In this document: positions 21,280 through 35,159 of the stretch, in pieces
Layout of the letters: every line of letters begins with the position of its first letter
How positions within the stretch are numbered: the stretch's first letter is position 1
DNA from: Mimachlamys varia
Lineage: Eukaryota; Mollusca; Bivalvia; Pectinida; Pectinidae
NCBI GenBank assembly: GCA_947623455.1
Contig: OX392545.1
Span: 21,798,001 to 21,862,000 of the forward strand
Length of the DNA: 64,000 nucleotides
Direction: 5' to 3'
Notes under the pieces: model-generated
The model's input: the letters and a program-made list of their open reading frames with translations, nothing else
Databases searched by the model: none
What the model was told of the DNA's origin: nothing
Made by a program: the position numbers and the translations under genes

Positions 21280-22115
21280 TCCTTTATTAGATTTTTTTAA
21301 AGAATTATGGTCTGGAAAACAATGTTAGAAAAATGATCAGGATTACGTTTGAAGAGTCAGTATCATTTATCAATATTACTATATATCATTAAGTTATTGA
21401 GGTGTATAAATATTGTATGAGATTCAATACATTAAAAACGAGCTGTTTTTTTATGACAATTTTCTATAATTCCTACAAAAGTTCATCAGGGTTCGTGCTG
21501 GGTTTTTTATAAATGGGGTCCTTTCCAAAATAAATGGGAGTCCTTCTGCATAGTTTTAATGGGAATCCTGAAAATTAGTGAGGTCCTTTTTAATTTCTGG
21601 GCTTGAAAAGATATAGGGACAGCTTCAACGCAAACACTGTTCATTACAGATTATCATGAGCGAGAATCAGATGTGAGCGAGATGTTTCCTTCCAAAGACC
21701 AATAATAATTATTTGTGCAGCTTCAATCTGTACTGATTAAATCACATGTTAGGATGTGTTAATAGTTCCAGTATTGGTCTAATGAATGCCATTTGTATAG
21801 ATAATGTTTTCCTATCTTTATATTTGTTTGCCTCTACAATTTTGAACATATATGTCAAATGATAAAGGTCAGAGTAACCTTTAAAATGCATAAATAAGTA
21901 TATTTTAATATAGTAGGCCTTTGTGTTATATCTGTATTTATTTGTGTAGATTAATGAAATAAAAAAAATTGAAATGAATTGCAGCATTTTGTTAACAATT
22001 GACTGAATTTAAAAAAAAGCTGAGCCAAGTGTAGATGTAGGTTTAGATTGTGGATAATAATTTAAAACTTGGGTTTATAGGTGAAAATACAAGATGTAAT
22101 TGGTTTTCCAAAGAA
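21280..22115. other. AT-rich stretch without features
   Basis: No gene, RNA or array recognised. Confidence 0.45.
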
Positions 22116-22119
22116 TTAA

Positions 22120-22575
22120 AAAGAAGTTTAACTGAATTTATATTCAGAGTTTATAGTTTAATAGAAGTTTAACTTTATTTATATTCAGAATTTAATAGAA
22201 GTTTAACTGAATTTATATTCAGAGTTTATAGTTTAATAGATGTTAAACTGAATTTATATTCTGAGTTTTATTATTTAAAAGAAATTTATATTGAATTTAT
22301 ATTCTGAGTTTCAGAATTTAAAAGAAGTTTATGTTGAACTTATATTCAGAGTTTCAGATATTTATAGAAGTTTAATTGAATTTATATTCTGAGTTTTATA
22401 ATTTAAAAGAAATTTACATTGAATTTATATTCTGAGTTTCAGAATTTAAAAGAAGTTTACATTTCACTTATATTCAGAGTTTAAGAATTTAAATAAGTTT
22501 ACATTGAATTTATATTCAGAGTTTCAAAATTTAAAATAAGTTTACATTGAATTTATATTCAGAGTTTACATGGGA
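22120..22575. repeat. AT-rich minisatellite, period about 43 bp, about 11 copies
   Basis: The unit is GAATTTATATTCAGAGTTT, a variable TATAG/CAGAATTT block, AAAAGAAGTTTA, and ACTG/CATT. Substitutions CTGAG/CAGAG and several indels separate the copies. Confidence 0.85.
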
Positions 22576-22764
22576 AATAAAGTGACCTGGAACCTCCGAA
22601 GTTTACACTTTCAGTAAACACCATTTAAACTAGGAATATAGAAGCTGATTAAATTCCACTTATTTCTTTAATCCTCAAGTATAAATAGGACATAAATGGC
22701 ATATAAAAGTGATATAAATGCCTTGTTTCATGCAGTGATACTTCAATATCGGAGCACTTCAAAA

Positions 22765-22900
22765 TGTCAAGAATCCGGTCTATCGCAAGAGGGCGTCAAA
22801 AAACATATCGGCGTCTCCCAAATACACGCTCTGAACACAGACAACCACATCGCATACACCGTTATACCGTCCTTAAACTACCCTGGCTGTCAACAGGACG
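22765..22900 (+). repeat. Dispersed repeat family 1, 3' part
   Basis: Contains TCTATCGCAAGAGGGCGTC, CGTCTCCCAAATACACGCT, CACATCGCATACACCG, CCGTCCTTAAACTACCCTGG and CAACAGGACG. The two overlapping open frames here are repeat-derived. Confidence 0.7.
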
Positions 22901-22992
22901 TAAAAACAACCAACAAACAAACAAAAAAAATCGTCTGTTCTTCGAAGGGTAAAAGTCTCTAGACAAGGGTGATACCTGCATGAAGGGGTTCA

Positions 22993-23075
22993 TTTAAGGA
23001 TTGAATCCTGTTCTTTTGAGGTATATGTGGGGATATACACTCCATAAGCCTCAACAAAACAGGATTCAATCCTTA
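22993..23075. repeat. Hairpin repeat of about 80 bp
   Basis: AAGGATTGAATCCTGTT and AACAGGATTCAATCCTT are perfect inverted copies. TTTTGAGG and CCTCAACAAAA extend the stem. The loop is about 20 bp. It is probably a tiny hairpin element. Confidence 0.7.
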
Positions 23076-23079
23076 TATT

Positions 23080-24510
23080 TGTATTTACATTCAGGTTGAT
23101 TTTGTTAGTTTGGGTCAATTTCCCAAAAAAAGTTGGACTTGTGCAAGTCTATGCAGCGGAAGTTGCCGCGATGTGGTGTGATGTCTTCACTGTGTGACGT
23201 CATCCAAATGAAATGATTAGCTATTTTCGTATTAATGGCGACTTTTAACTGGTACAAAACAAACACGGGTATTCAATCTGAAACAAAACAGTTTGGAAAA
23301 AGTTACTAATTCCTGCAATACTTTACCGATGTATTTATACGCCAACTGCGAAGTTCATCGAAAAATAACCTGGAAACACCTTGGTGGGTATGTTGAGTCC
23401 AAGTTCACTAGAAATGTGAATATTTAGTTTTTCTTCCAAAAGTCTTTGGAAAAAAAAATTGAAAATCGCTGCAAGTCGGACAATAGATAACATATAAATG
23501 ACATTTTATGATAATCTTGTTTCATTATTTTTTCTCATATATGACATTAATAAGTACCGAATACTTGACGTTTTAAAAGAGCTGTGCTATTAACAATGTA
23601 CATTTGCGTGCTGTGATGCACTTTTTGAGTGAGAATAATACAACTTTTATGATAATGAGTGTCAATAGGATAATTCTGACAGGAAGAATTATACAATGAA
23701 TACTATAATTTTAATTCGATAAATCAAAGTACGCGTTTGCCTGTACAGGTACATTCTAACGTTGATTTGACACTGTAAGTAAGTCATTTTAACTAACAAG
23801 AATTTGTGTCAAGCAGCTTTGCTGCATTTTATTGTTTAATATGGCGAATGTTTCATTTCGTTAAATAATATCACTCCCTTATTTCTATTTGAGTCCATCT
23901 TCAGAAGACGAATACAGTATGACACTCGTATAAAATTAAATAGTGTTGGATTGAAGCTGTGTAAAGGAGGACTACTAAGAAGTTACTGTGATTTCAGGGG
24001 ATGTCATATTCAAGTAGACTTAAAAAAGGCTCAAATAAGCAACATTCGCGATAGCAAGGCAGGGGATTCGGGGACTTCAGTGATGACGATGGCCACACAT
24101 AGGGGAAACAAAGTCACTTGGTAGAATGTTGTATACTGGATACCAAGCAAAACTTTGGAAATATGTGTGTATCTTAGCACTTTCGGTAAGTTCTTTCAAA
24201 ACAGATGAGGTAAGCGTTTAGAACTTACACATAATTGCTAGCCAGAAATTCTATAAAAAATATTGATCTTGTGTCACAAATGATCTATCTGATGTATTAT
24301 TAGTATTTGAGTCCGGTGTAGATGAACTTGCATGATCAGTATCGGTAAAATGTATTAAATTTATAATAACATATAGCATTGAAGAACTAAGACATCAGGT
24401 CATAGAACAGTACTCTCGACTCCATTGTAGTGTTCGGCCTTTGCTTTCTTCAAAGGTCAGACACGTTATCTCTAGCAATCCCAGGTAAAGCACACTGACG
24501 ACCTTACCTG
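23080..24510. other. Region upstream of the three-finger/IgGFc gene
   Basis: This would hold the promoter and 5' UTR of the gene starting at 24516. I see no TATA box I would defend. GTGTGACGTCATCC at about 23200 contains a CRE-like TGACGTCA, but it lies in a dispersed-repeat-like stretch. Confidence 0.35.
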
Positions 24511-24515
24511 TTCTC

Positions 24516-24519
24516 ATGG
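24516..24519 (+). CDS. Three-finger/IgGFc-binding-type gene, exon 1 (start codon; 4 coding nt)
   Basis: ATGG is followed directly by a strong donor, GTGAGT. The single base after ATG puts the intron in phase 1. It fits the phase-1 exon at 25302, giving an N-terminus MGISILPMALLAFLV that looks like a signal peptide. No other ATG before a donor in this stretch fits as well. A first exon with only one codon plus one base is unusual but known for secreted proteins. The alternative start is the ATG at 25319 inside exon 2, which would leave a very short hydrophobic stretch. Confidence 0.45.
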
Positions 24520-25095
24520 GTGAGTACGTGTACATGTATGTGTTATATAATTACATGATATTAAACGTATGTTCTGTTTATTTAACTTTTTTATATCATA
24601 TATATATTTTTAATGTACATTAATGCTCCAGAGACAATACATTAATTACTGATAAATCTTCAATTTATGAGCATAAATATACCGATCCGTATATGGTATC
24701 TTAATTCGCAAACTTCCAGAGTTCAAAGATCAAAATGAGAGCTTTGTACACCTTTGGGTATAATTAATTTTTTTTTTATCTGATAGCGTGTTATGGCGTA
24801 AATATAATCACCTCTTGCGTATTACATTTATTTTATATGACCCTTTGATTGGTTGTTAAATCCAATTGTTCTTATTGTGACAATAACATGACGTCATCGA
24901 CTTTCATATTTACGTCATAAAAGCTGCGTTTTACATCGCAATGTTGCATGTAAATAGTCGTTTAACAGAAATAATTGAAACAATATAAATGATTCGATAA
25001 AACAACACTACAATCTTTCTGTTACTTATGAGACAGAAACTCATGTTGTGGTTCTACATTAGTTTAAAACATCGATTCCCATCGTTTGGTTCCTA

Positions 25096-25138
25096 GCATC
25101 ACTGACGAGTCCTAGAAGGCAAAACAGCTGAATGATGC
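25096..25138 (+). ncRNA. Degenerate type I hammerhead ribozyme
   Basis: Stem I strands GCATCA (25096-25101) and TGATGC (25133-25138) are intact and CTGACGAG follows. Stem II has lost a base (AAGGC for AAGGAC), G12 is missing or changed, and the cleavage triplet is GAA rather than GTA. It is a relic in intron 1 of the three-finger/IgGFc gene. Confidence 0.65.
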
Positions 25139-25301
25139 AGTTTAATTGATTTTTTAAGATACTGTATATATTGCTCCAATTTACGGGTGAAGCATATGTT
25201 TGTGTGTGTGTGTTACTCCATTTGTCCTATAGAAACATTGGATCAAAATTTAATATACATACATCCAAATCTGACTGATTTTACAGAATGTTGTTCTTTA
25301 G

Positions 25302-25352
25302 GTATTTCCATTTTACCCATGGCCTTACTGGCCTTCCTGGTGAGGATTGAAT
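25302..25352 (+). CDS. Three-finger/IgGFc-binding-type gene, exon 2 (signal peptide)
   Basis: The 51-nt exon has acceptor TTGTTCTTTAG and donor GAAT|GTAAGT and is phase 1 at both ends. It encodes ISILPMALLAFLVRIE: a hydrophobic core followed by charged residues. The trailing T joins AT of exon 3 to give Tyr, so the junction reads RIEYMTALRCLSC. The core and the position just before the first cysteine module fit a secretory signal peptide. An earlier internal GTGAGG could act as a donor but gives phase 0 and an immediate stop with exon 3. The intron that follows is about 9.8 kb and mostly a tandem array. Confidence 0.55.
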
Positions 25353-25439
25353 GTAAGTGTATTTTTTATTTACCTTTTTATAACCTTTTACGGTATCCGT
25401 GTCCATAATAAACTATAATTCAAAATATTTATGTTTATT

Positions 25440-25575
25440 GATGTCGTAGGTACTTCCCGCTTGACACTCAGCGTTATGGGAGTGGAACGGCTACTTCACC
25501 TGTTGTCAATATAATGTGACTGATTGGTGTTCTGCTTGGGACTACCAGTAGTATACGTCAGTGTGGAAGCACTTC
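25440..25575 (+). repeat. Dispersed repeat family 1 fragment in intron 2
   Basis: CCCGCTTGACACTCAGCG, ATGGGAGTGGAACG, CACCTGTTGTCAATATAATG, GTTCTGCTTGGGACTACC and GTGTGGAAGCACTT follow the same order as at 3950-4113. Confidence 0.75.
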
Positions 25576-26236
25576 CAATCTCCAATAAGAAAGACAATAA
25601 AAGATAAAATTCCTTATTTAGGCAACTTCACATTCATGCATTGGGACAGTACAGTTAGTGTAGGTATAATTTGTCTTGTTAAAAAAAGACAATATCTGAA
25701 TGACATACAAATGTGAATCGGATTTTTCAATTTCGCCCTATGGTATATATTACAGTTTTAATGACTATATGAGGTCTTTACGAGGCTTTTAAAAGTATCT
25801 TTCAAGAAGATTATCTTGAAACATTAAATAATTTGATAAATACAATTTATGAAATAGAAATTAATATTATTTTTTTTATATATATAATTTTGTTACTGTT
25901 TGGATATTTTCCTATATGATCACAACATAGATAAAGGAATGACTGCTTGACCTAAGCCTATTTTGATAACCTACTTAATAGTCAGAAAATACACATATGT
26001 CATATCAAAATGGATTTATTTTAGCTACTACTGAGCGATACTATCCTTTCTTTACTTTTTTTTTTTTTAATGTACAATATTTTATAATTATAACGAATAT
26101 CTATTCTAACGCGATATAAATCGAATACTTACAAAAGTGACAATGCCGCTAATTAAAGGAGAGGAAATATACACTGTTTGTGACTTTATACATAGCTACA
26201 TAGATTAGATACATAGATTATATACATATAAATGTT

Positions 26237-29200
26237 TATATTGTATATCAAACCACACAGATATGACCGCCCTACGATGTTTGTGACTTTATATATTGTA
26301 TATCAAACCACACAGATATGACCGCCCTACAGTGTTTGTGACTTTATATATTGTATATTGTATATCAAACCACACAGATATGACCGCCCTACGGTGTTTG
26401 TGACTTTATATATTGTAAATTGTATATCAAACCACACAGATATGACCGCCCTACAGTGTTTGTGACTTTATATATTGTATATTGTATATCAAACCACACA
26501 GATATGACCGCCCTACGATGTTTGTGACTTTATATATTGTATATTGTATATCAAACCACACAGATATGACCGCCCTACGGTGTTTGTGACTTTATATATT
26601 GTATATTGTATATCAAACCACACAGATATGACCGCCCTACGATGTTTGTGACTTTATATATTGTATATTGTATACCAAACCACACAGATATGACCGCCCT
26701 ACAGTGTTTGTGACTTTATATATTGTATATTGTATATCAAACCACACAGATATGACCGCCCTACGATGTTTGTGACTTTATATATTGTATATTGTATACC
26801 AAACCACACAGATATGACCGCCCTACGGTGTTTGTGACTTTATATATTGTATATCAACCCACACAGATATGACCGCCCTACGATGTTTGTGACTTTACAT
26901 ATTGTATATTGTATATCAAACCACACAGATATGACCGCCCTACGATGTTTGTGACTTTACATATTGTATATTGTATATCAAACCACACAGATATGACCGC
27001 CCTACGATGTTTGTGACTTTACATATTGTATATTGTATATCAAACCACACAGATATGACCGTCCTACGGTGTTTGTGACTTTATATATTGTATATTGTAT
27101 ATCAAACCACACAGATAGGACCGCCCTACGGTGTTTGTGACTTTACATATTGTATATTGTATATCAAACCACACAGATATGACCGCCCTACGGTGTTTGT
27201 GACTTTATATATTGTATATTGTATATCAAACCACACAGATATGACCGCCCTACGGTGTTTGTGACTTTATATATTGTATATTAAACCACACAGATATGAC
27301 CGCCCTACGATGTTTGTGACTTTATATATTGTATATCAAACCACACAGATATGACCGCCCTACGGTGTTTGTGACTTTATATATTGTATATTGTATATCA
27401 AACCACACAGATATGACCGCCCTACGATGTTTGTGACTTTATATATTGTATATTGTATATCAAACCACACAGGTATGACCGCCCTACGGTGTTTGTGACT
27501 TTATATATTGTATATTGTATATCAAACCACACAGATATGACCGCCCTACGATGTTTGTGACTTAATATATTGTATATTGTATTCCAAACCACACAGATAT
27601 GACCGCCCTACGGTGTTTGTGACTTTATATATTGTATATCAAACCACACAGATATGACCGCCCTACGATGTTTGTGACTTTATATATTATATATCAAACC
27701 ACAAAGATATGACCGCCCTACGATGTTTGTGACTTTATATATTGTATATTGTATATCAAACCACACAGATATGACCGCCCTACGATGTTTGTGACTTTAT
27801 ATATTGTATATTGTATATCAAACCACACTGATATGACCGCCCTACGGTGTGTGTGACTTTATATATTGTATATCAAACCACACAGATATGACCGCCCTAC
27901 GGTGTTTGTGACTTTATATATTGTATATTGTATATCAAACCACACAGATATGACCGCCCTACGGTGTTTGTGACTTTATATATTGTATATTGTATATCAA
28001 ACCACACAGATATGACCGCCCTACGATGTTTGTGACTTTATATATTGTATATTGTATATCAAACCACACAGATATGACCGCCCTACGATGTTTGTGACTT
28101 TATATATTGTATATTGTATATCAAACCACACAGATATGACCGCCCTACGATGTTTGTGACTTTATATATTATATATCAAACCACAAAGATACGACCGCCC
28201 TACGATGTTTGTGACTTTATATATTGTATATTGTAAATCAAACCACACAGATATGACCGCCCTACGGTGTTTGTGACTTTATATATTGTATATTGAATAT
28301 CAAACCACACAGGTATGACCGCCCTACGATGTTTGTGACTTTATATATTGTATATTGTATATCAAACCACACAGATATGACCGCCCTACGGTGTTTGTGA
28401 CTTTATATATTGTATATTGTATATCAAACCACACAGATATGACCGCCCTACGATGTTTGTGACTTTATATATTGTATATTGTATATCAAACCACACAGAT
28501 ATGACCGCCCTACGGTGTTTGTGACTTTATATATTGTATATTGAATATCAAACCACACAGATATGACCGCCCTACGGTGTTTGTGACTTTATATATTGTA
28601 TATTGTATATCAAACCACACAGATATGACCGCCCTACGGTGTTTGTGACTTTATATATTGTATATTGTATATCAAACCACACAGATATGACCGCCCTACG
28701 ATGTTTGTGACTTTATATATTGTATATTGTATATCAAACCACACAGGTATGACCGCCCTACGGTGTTTGTGACTTTATATATTGTATATTGTATATCAAA
28801 CCACACAGATATGACCGCCCTACGGTGTTTGTGACTTTATATATTGTATATTGTATATCAAACCACACAGGTATGACCGCCCTACGATGTTTGTGACTTT
28901 ATATATTGTATATTGTATATCAAACCACACAGATATGACCGCCCTACGGTGTTTGTGATTTTATATATTGTATATCAAACCACACAGATATGACCGCCCT
29001 ACGGTGTTTGTGACTTTATATATTGTATATCAAACCACACAGATATGACCGCCCTACGGTGTTTGTGACTTTATATATTGTATATTGTATATCAAACCAC
29101 ACAGATATGACCGCCCTACGGTGTTTGTGACTTTATATATTGTATATTGAATATCAAACCACACAGATATGACCGCCCTACGGTGTTTGTGACTTTATAT

Positions 29201-32200
29201 ATTGTATATTGAATATCAAACCACACAGGTATGACCGCCCTACGGTGTCTGTGACTTTATATATTGTATATTGTATACCAAACCACACAGATATGACCGC
29301 CCTACGGTGTTTGTGACTTTATATATTGTATATTGTATATCAAACCACACAGATATGACCGCCCTACGGTGTTTGTGACTTTATATATTGTATATTGTAT
29401 ATCAAACCACACAGATATGACCGCCCTACGGTGTTTGTGACTTTATATATTGTATATTGTATATCAAACCACACAGATATGACCGCCCTACGGTGTTTGT
29501 GACTTTATATATTGTATATCAAACCACAAAGATATGACCGCCCTACGATGTTTGTGACTTTATATATTATATATTGTAAATCAAACCACAAAGATACGAC
29601 CGCCCTACGGTGTTTGTGACTTTATATATTGTATATTGTATACCAAACCACACAGATATGACCGCCCTACAGTGTTTGTGACTTTATATATTGTATATTG
29701 TATATCAAACCACACAGATATGACCGCCCTACGGTGTTTGTGACTTTATATATTGTATATTGTATATCAAACCACACAGGTATGACCGCCCTACGGTGTC
29801 TGTGACTTTATATATTGTATATTGTATATCAAAACACACAGATATGACCGCCCTTCGGTGTTTGTGACTTTATATATTGTATATTGTATATCAAACCACA
29901 CAGATATGACCGCCCTACGATGTTTGTGACTTTATATATTGTATATTGTATATCAAACCACACAGGTATGACCGCCCTACGGTGTTTGTGACTTTATATA
30001 TTGTATATTGAATATCAAACCACACAGATATGACCGCCCTACGATGTTTGTGACTTTATATATTGTATATTGTATATCAAACCACACAGATATGACCGCC
30101 ATACGGTGTTTGTGACTTTATATATTGTATATTGTATATCAAACCACACAGATATGACCGCCCTACGATGTTTGTGACTTTATATATTGTATATTGTATA
30201 TCAAACCACACAGGTATGACCGCCCTACGATGTTTGTGACTTTATATATTGTATATTGTATATCAAACCACACAGATATGACCGCCCTACGATGTTTGTG
30301 ACTTTATATATTGTATATTGTATATCAAACCACACAGGTATGACCGCCCTACGATGTTTGTGACTTTATATATTGTATATTGTATATCAAACCACACAGA
30401 TATGACCGCCCTACGGTGTTTGTGACTTTATATATTGTATATCAAACCACACAGATATGACCGCCCTACGGTGTTTGTGACTTTATATATTGTATATCAA
30501 ACCACACCGATATGACCGCCCTACGATGTTTGTGACTTTATATATTGTATATTGTATATCAAACCACACAGATATGACCGCCCTACGGTGTTTGTGACTT
30601 TATATATTGTATATCAAACCACACCGATATGACCGCCCTACGATGTTTGTGACTTTATATATTGTATATTGTATATCAAACCACACAGATATGACCGCCC
30701 TACGATGTTTGTGACTTTATATATTGTATATTGTATATCAAACCACACCGATATGACCGCCCTACGGTGTTTGTGACTTTATATATTGTATATTGTATAT
30801 CAAACCACACAGATATGACCGCCCTACGATGTTTGTGACTTTATATATTGTATATTGTATATCAAACCACACAGATATGACCGCCCTACGATGTTTGTGA
30901 CTTTATATATTGTATATTGTATATCAAACCACACAGATAGGACCGCCCTACGGTGTTTGTGACTTTATATATTGTATATTGTATATCAAACCACACCGAT
31001 ATGACCGCCCTACGATGTTTGTGACTTTATATATTGTATATTGTATATCAAACCACACAGATATGACCGCCCTACGATGTTTGTGACTTTATATATTGTA
31101 TATTGTATATCAAACCACAAAGATATGACCGCCCTACGGTGTTTGTGACTTTATATATTGTATATCAAACCACACAGGTATGACCGCCCTACGATGTTTG
31201 TGACTTTATATATTATATATCAAACCACAAAGATACGACCGCCCTACGATGTTTGTGACTTTATATATTGTATATTGTATATCAAACCACACAGATATGA
31301 CCGCCCTACGGTGTTTGTGACTTTATATATTGTATATTGTATATCAAACCACACAGATATGACCGCCCTACGATGTTTGTGACTTTATATATTGTATATT
31401 GTATATCAAACCACACAGATATGACCGCCCTACGATGGTTGTGACTTTATATATTGTATATTGTATATCAAACCACACAGATAGGACCGCCCTACGGTGT
31501 TTGTGACTTTATATATTGTATATTGTATATCAAACCACACAGATATGACCGCCCTACGATGTTTGTGACTTTATATATTGTATATTGTATATCAAACCAC
31601 ACAGATATGACCGCCCAACGGTGTTTGTGACTTTATATATTGTATATTGTATATCAAACCACACAGGTATGACCGCCCTACGGTGTTTGTGACTTTATAT
31701 ATTGTATATTGAATATCAAACCACACAGGTATGACCGCCCTACGATGTTTGTGACTTTATATATTGTATATTGTATACCAAACCACACAGATATGACCGC
31801 CCTACGATGGTTGTGACTTTATATATTGTATATTGTATATCAAACCACACAGGTATGACCGCCCTACGGTGTTTGTGACTTTATATATTGTATATTGTAT
31901 ACCAAACCACACAGATATGACCGCCCTACGATGGTTGTGACTTTATATATTGTATATTGTATATCAAACCACACAGATATGACCGCCCTACGGTGTTTGT
32001 GACTTTATATATTGTATATTGTATATCAAACCACACAGATATGACCGCCCTATGGTGTTTGTGACTTTACATATTGTATATCAAACCACACAGATATGAC
32101 CGCCCTACGGTGTTTGTGACTTTACATATTGTATATTGTATATCAAACCACACAGATATGACCGCCCTACGGTGTTTGTGACTTTACATATTGTATATCA

Positions 32201-35159
32201 AACCACACAGATATGACCGCCCTACGATGTTTGTGACTTTATATATTGTATATCAAACTACACAGATATGACCGCCCTACGGTGTTTGTGACTTTATATA
32301 TTGTATATTGAATATCAAACCACACAGGTATGACCGCCCTACGGTGTTTGTGACTTTATATATTGTATATCAAACCACACAGATATGACCGCCCTACGAT
32401 GTTTGTGACTTTATATATTGTATATCAAACTACACAGATATGACCGCCCTACGATGTTTGTGACTTTATATATTGTATATTGTATATCAAACCACACAGA
32501 TATGACCGCCCTACGGTGTTTGTGACTTTATATATTGTATATTGTATATCAAACCACACAGTTATGACCGCCCTACGATGTTTGTGACTTTATATATTGT
32601 ATATTGTATACCAAACCACACAGATATGACCGCCCTACGGTGTTTGTGACTTTATATATTGTATATTGTATATCAAACCACACAGATATGACTGCCCTAC
32701 GATGTTTGTGACTTTATATATTGTATATTGTATATCAAACCACACAGATATGACCGCCCTACGATGTTTGTGACTTTATATATTGTATATTGTATACCAA
32801 ACCACACAGATATGACCGCCCTACGGTGTTTGTGACTTTATATATTGTATATTGTATATCAAACCACACAGATATGACCGCCCTACGATGTTTGTGACTT
32901 TATATATTGTATATTGTATATCAAACCACACAGATATGACCGCCCTACGATGTTTGTGACTTTATATATTGTATATTGTATATCAAACCACAAAGATACG
33001 ACCGCCCTACGATGTTTGTGACTTTATATATTGTATATTGTATATCAAACCACACAGATATGGCCGCCCTACGGTGTTTGTGACTTTATATATTGTATAT
33101 TGTATATCAAACCACACAGATATGACCGCCCTACAGTGTTTGTGACTTTATATATTGTATATTGTATATCAAACCACACAGATATGACCGCCCTACGGTG
33201 TTTCTGACTTTATATATTGTATATTGTATATCAAACCACACAGATATGACCGCTCTACGGTGTTTGTGACTTTATATATTGTATATTGTATATCAAACCA
33301 CACAGATATTACCGCCCTACGATGTTTGTGACTTTATATATTATATATCAAACCACAAAGATATGACCGCCCTACGGTGTTTGTGACTTTATATATTGTA
33401 TATTGTATATCAAACCACACAGATATGACCGCCCTACGATGTTTGTGACTTTATATATTGTATATTGTATATCAAACCACACAGATATGACCGCCCTACG
33501 ATGTTTGTGACTTTATATATTGTATATTGTATATCAAACCACACAGATATGACCGCCCTACGGTGTTTGTGACTTTATATATTGTATATCAAACCACACA
33601 GATATGACCGCCCTACGATGTTTGTGACTTTATATATTGTATATCAAACCACACAGATATGACCGCCCTACGATGTTTGTGACTTTATATATTGTATATT
33701 GTATATTAAACCACACAGATATGACCGCCCTACGATGTTTGTGACTTTATATATTGTATATTGTATATCAAACCACACAGGTATGACCGCCCTACGGTGT
33801 TTGTGACTTTATATATTGTATATCAAACCACACAGATATGACCGCCCTACGATGTTTGTGACTTTATATATTGTATATCAAACCACACAGATATGACCGC
33901 CCTACGATGTTTGTGACTTTATATATTGTATATTGTATATTAAACCACACAGGTATGACCGCCCTACGATGTTTGTGACTTTATATATTGTATATCAAAC
34001 CACACAGATATGACCGCCCTACGATGTTTGTGACTTTATATATTGTATATTGTATATCAAACCACACAGATATGACCGCCCTACGATGTTTGTGACTTTA
34101 TATATTGTATATCAAACCACACAGATATGACCGCCCTACGATGTTTGTGACTTTATATATTGTATATCAAACCACACAGATATGACCGCCCTACGATGTT
34201 TGTGACTTTATATATTGTATATCAAACCACACAGATATGACCGCCCTACGATGTTTGTGACTTTATATATTGTATATTGTATATCAAACCACACAGATAT
34301 GACCGCCCTACGATGTTTGTGACTTTATATATTGTATATTGTATATCAAACCACACAGATATGACCGTCCTACGATGTTTGTGACTTTATATATTGTATA
34401 TTGTATATCAAACCACACAGATATGACCGCCCTACGATGTTTGTGACTTTATATATTGTATATCAAACCACACAGATATGACCGCCCTACGATGTTTGTG
34501 ACTTTATATATTGTATATCAAACCACACAGATATGACCGCCCTACGGTGTTTGTGACTTTATATATTGTATATTGTATATCAAACCACACAGATATGACC
34601 GCCCTACGATGTTTGTGACTTTATATATTGTATATTGTATATCAAACCACACAGATATGACCGCCCTACGGTGTTTGTGACTTTATATATTGTATATCAA
34701 ACCACACAGATATGACCGCCCTACGATGTTTGTGACTTTATATATTGTATATCAAACCACACAGATATGACCGCCCTACGATGTTTGTGACTTTATATAT
34801 TGTATATTGTATATTAAACCACACAGGTATGACCGCCCTACGGTGTTTGTGACTTTATATATTGTATATTGTATATCAAACCACACAGATATGACCGCCC
34901 TACGATGTTTGTGACTTTATATATTGTATATTGGATATCAAACCACACAGATATGACCGCCCTACGGTGTTTGTGACTTTATATATTGTATATTGTATAT
35001 CAAACCACACAGATATGACCGCCCTACGATGTTTGTGACTTTATATATTGTATATTGTATATCAAACCACACAGATATGACCGTCCTACGATGTTTGTGA
35101 CTTTATATATTGTATATTGTATATCAAACCACACAGATATGACCGCCCTACGGTGTTTG
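26237..35159 (+). repeat. 62/55-bp tandem array of a duplicated intron-exon boundary, about 150 units
   Basis: The long unit is 62 bp: 39 bp of intron-like sequence (TGACTTTATATATTG, TATATTGTATATC, AAACCACACAG), then 23 bp identical to the first 23 nt of exon 3, which read ATATGACCGCCCTACGGTG and TTTG. A 55-bp form lacks one TTGTATA block. Common variants are CGG/CGA in the exon-like part (both Arg), CAG in its place (Gln), and AGATATG changed to AGGTATG. The last unit runs without a break into exon 3 at 35137; every other unit has TGACTT where the exon has AGCTGT. The count is estimated from length. A lone TGTTTGTGACTTTATA at about 26175 precedes the array. The array fills about 91% of intron 2. 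Its length in the assembly may be wrong. Confidence 0.95.

Noticed and set aside
25187..25408. A 73-codon frame spanning exon 2 as a gene on its own
   Set aside because: Only the 25302-25352 part has splice signals and matching phase; the rest is intron-like.
31158..31382. A 74-codon open frame inside the array, ending MTALRCL
   Set aside because: Produced by neighbouring units in register; it has no start context or exon structure. It was useful only because it revealed the exon-like part of the unit.
26237..35159. The array looks at first like a CRISPR array with about 60-bp periodicity
   Set aside because: There are no unique spacers: the whole unit repeats. It lies in an animal intron, and its unit matches the adjacent splice boundary.
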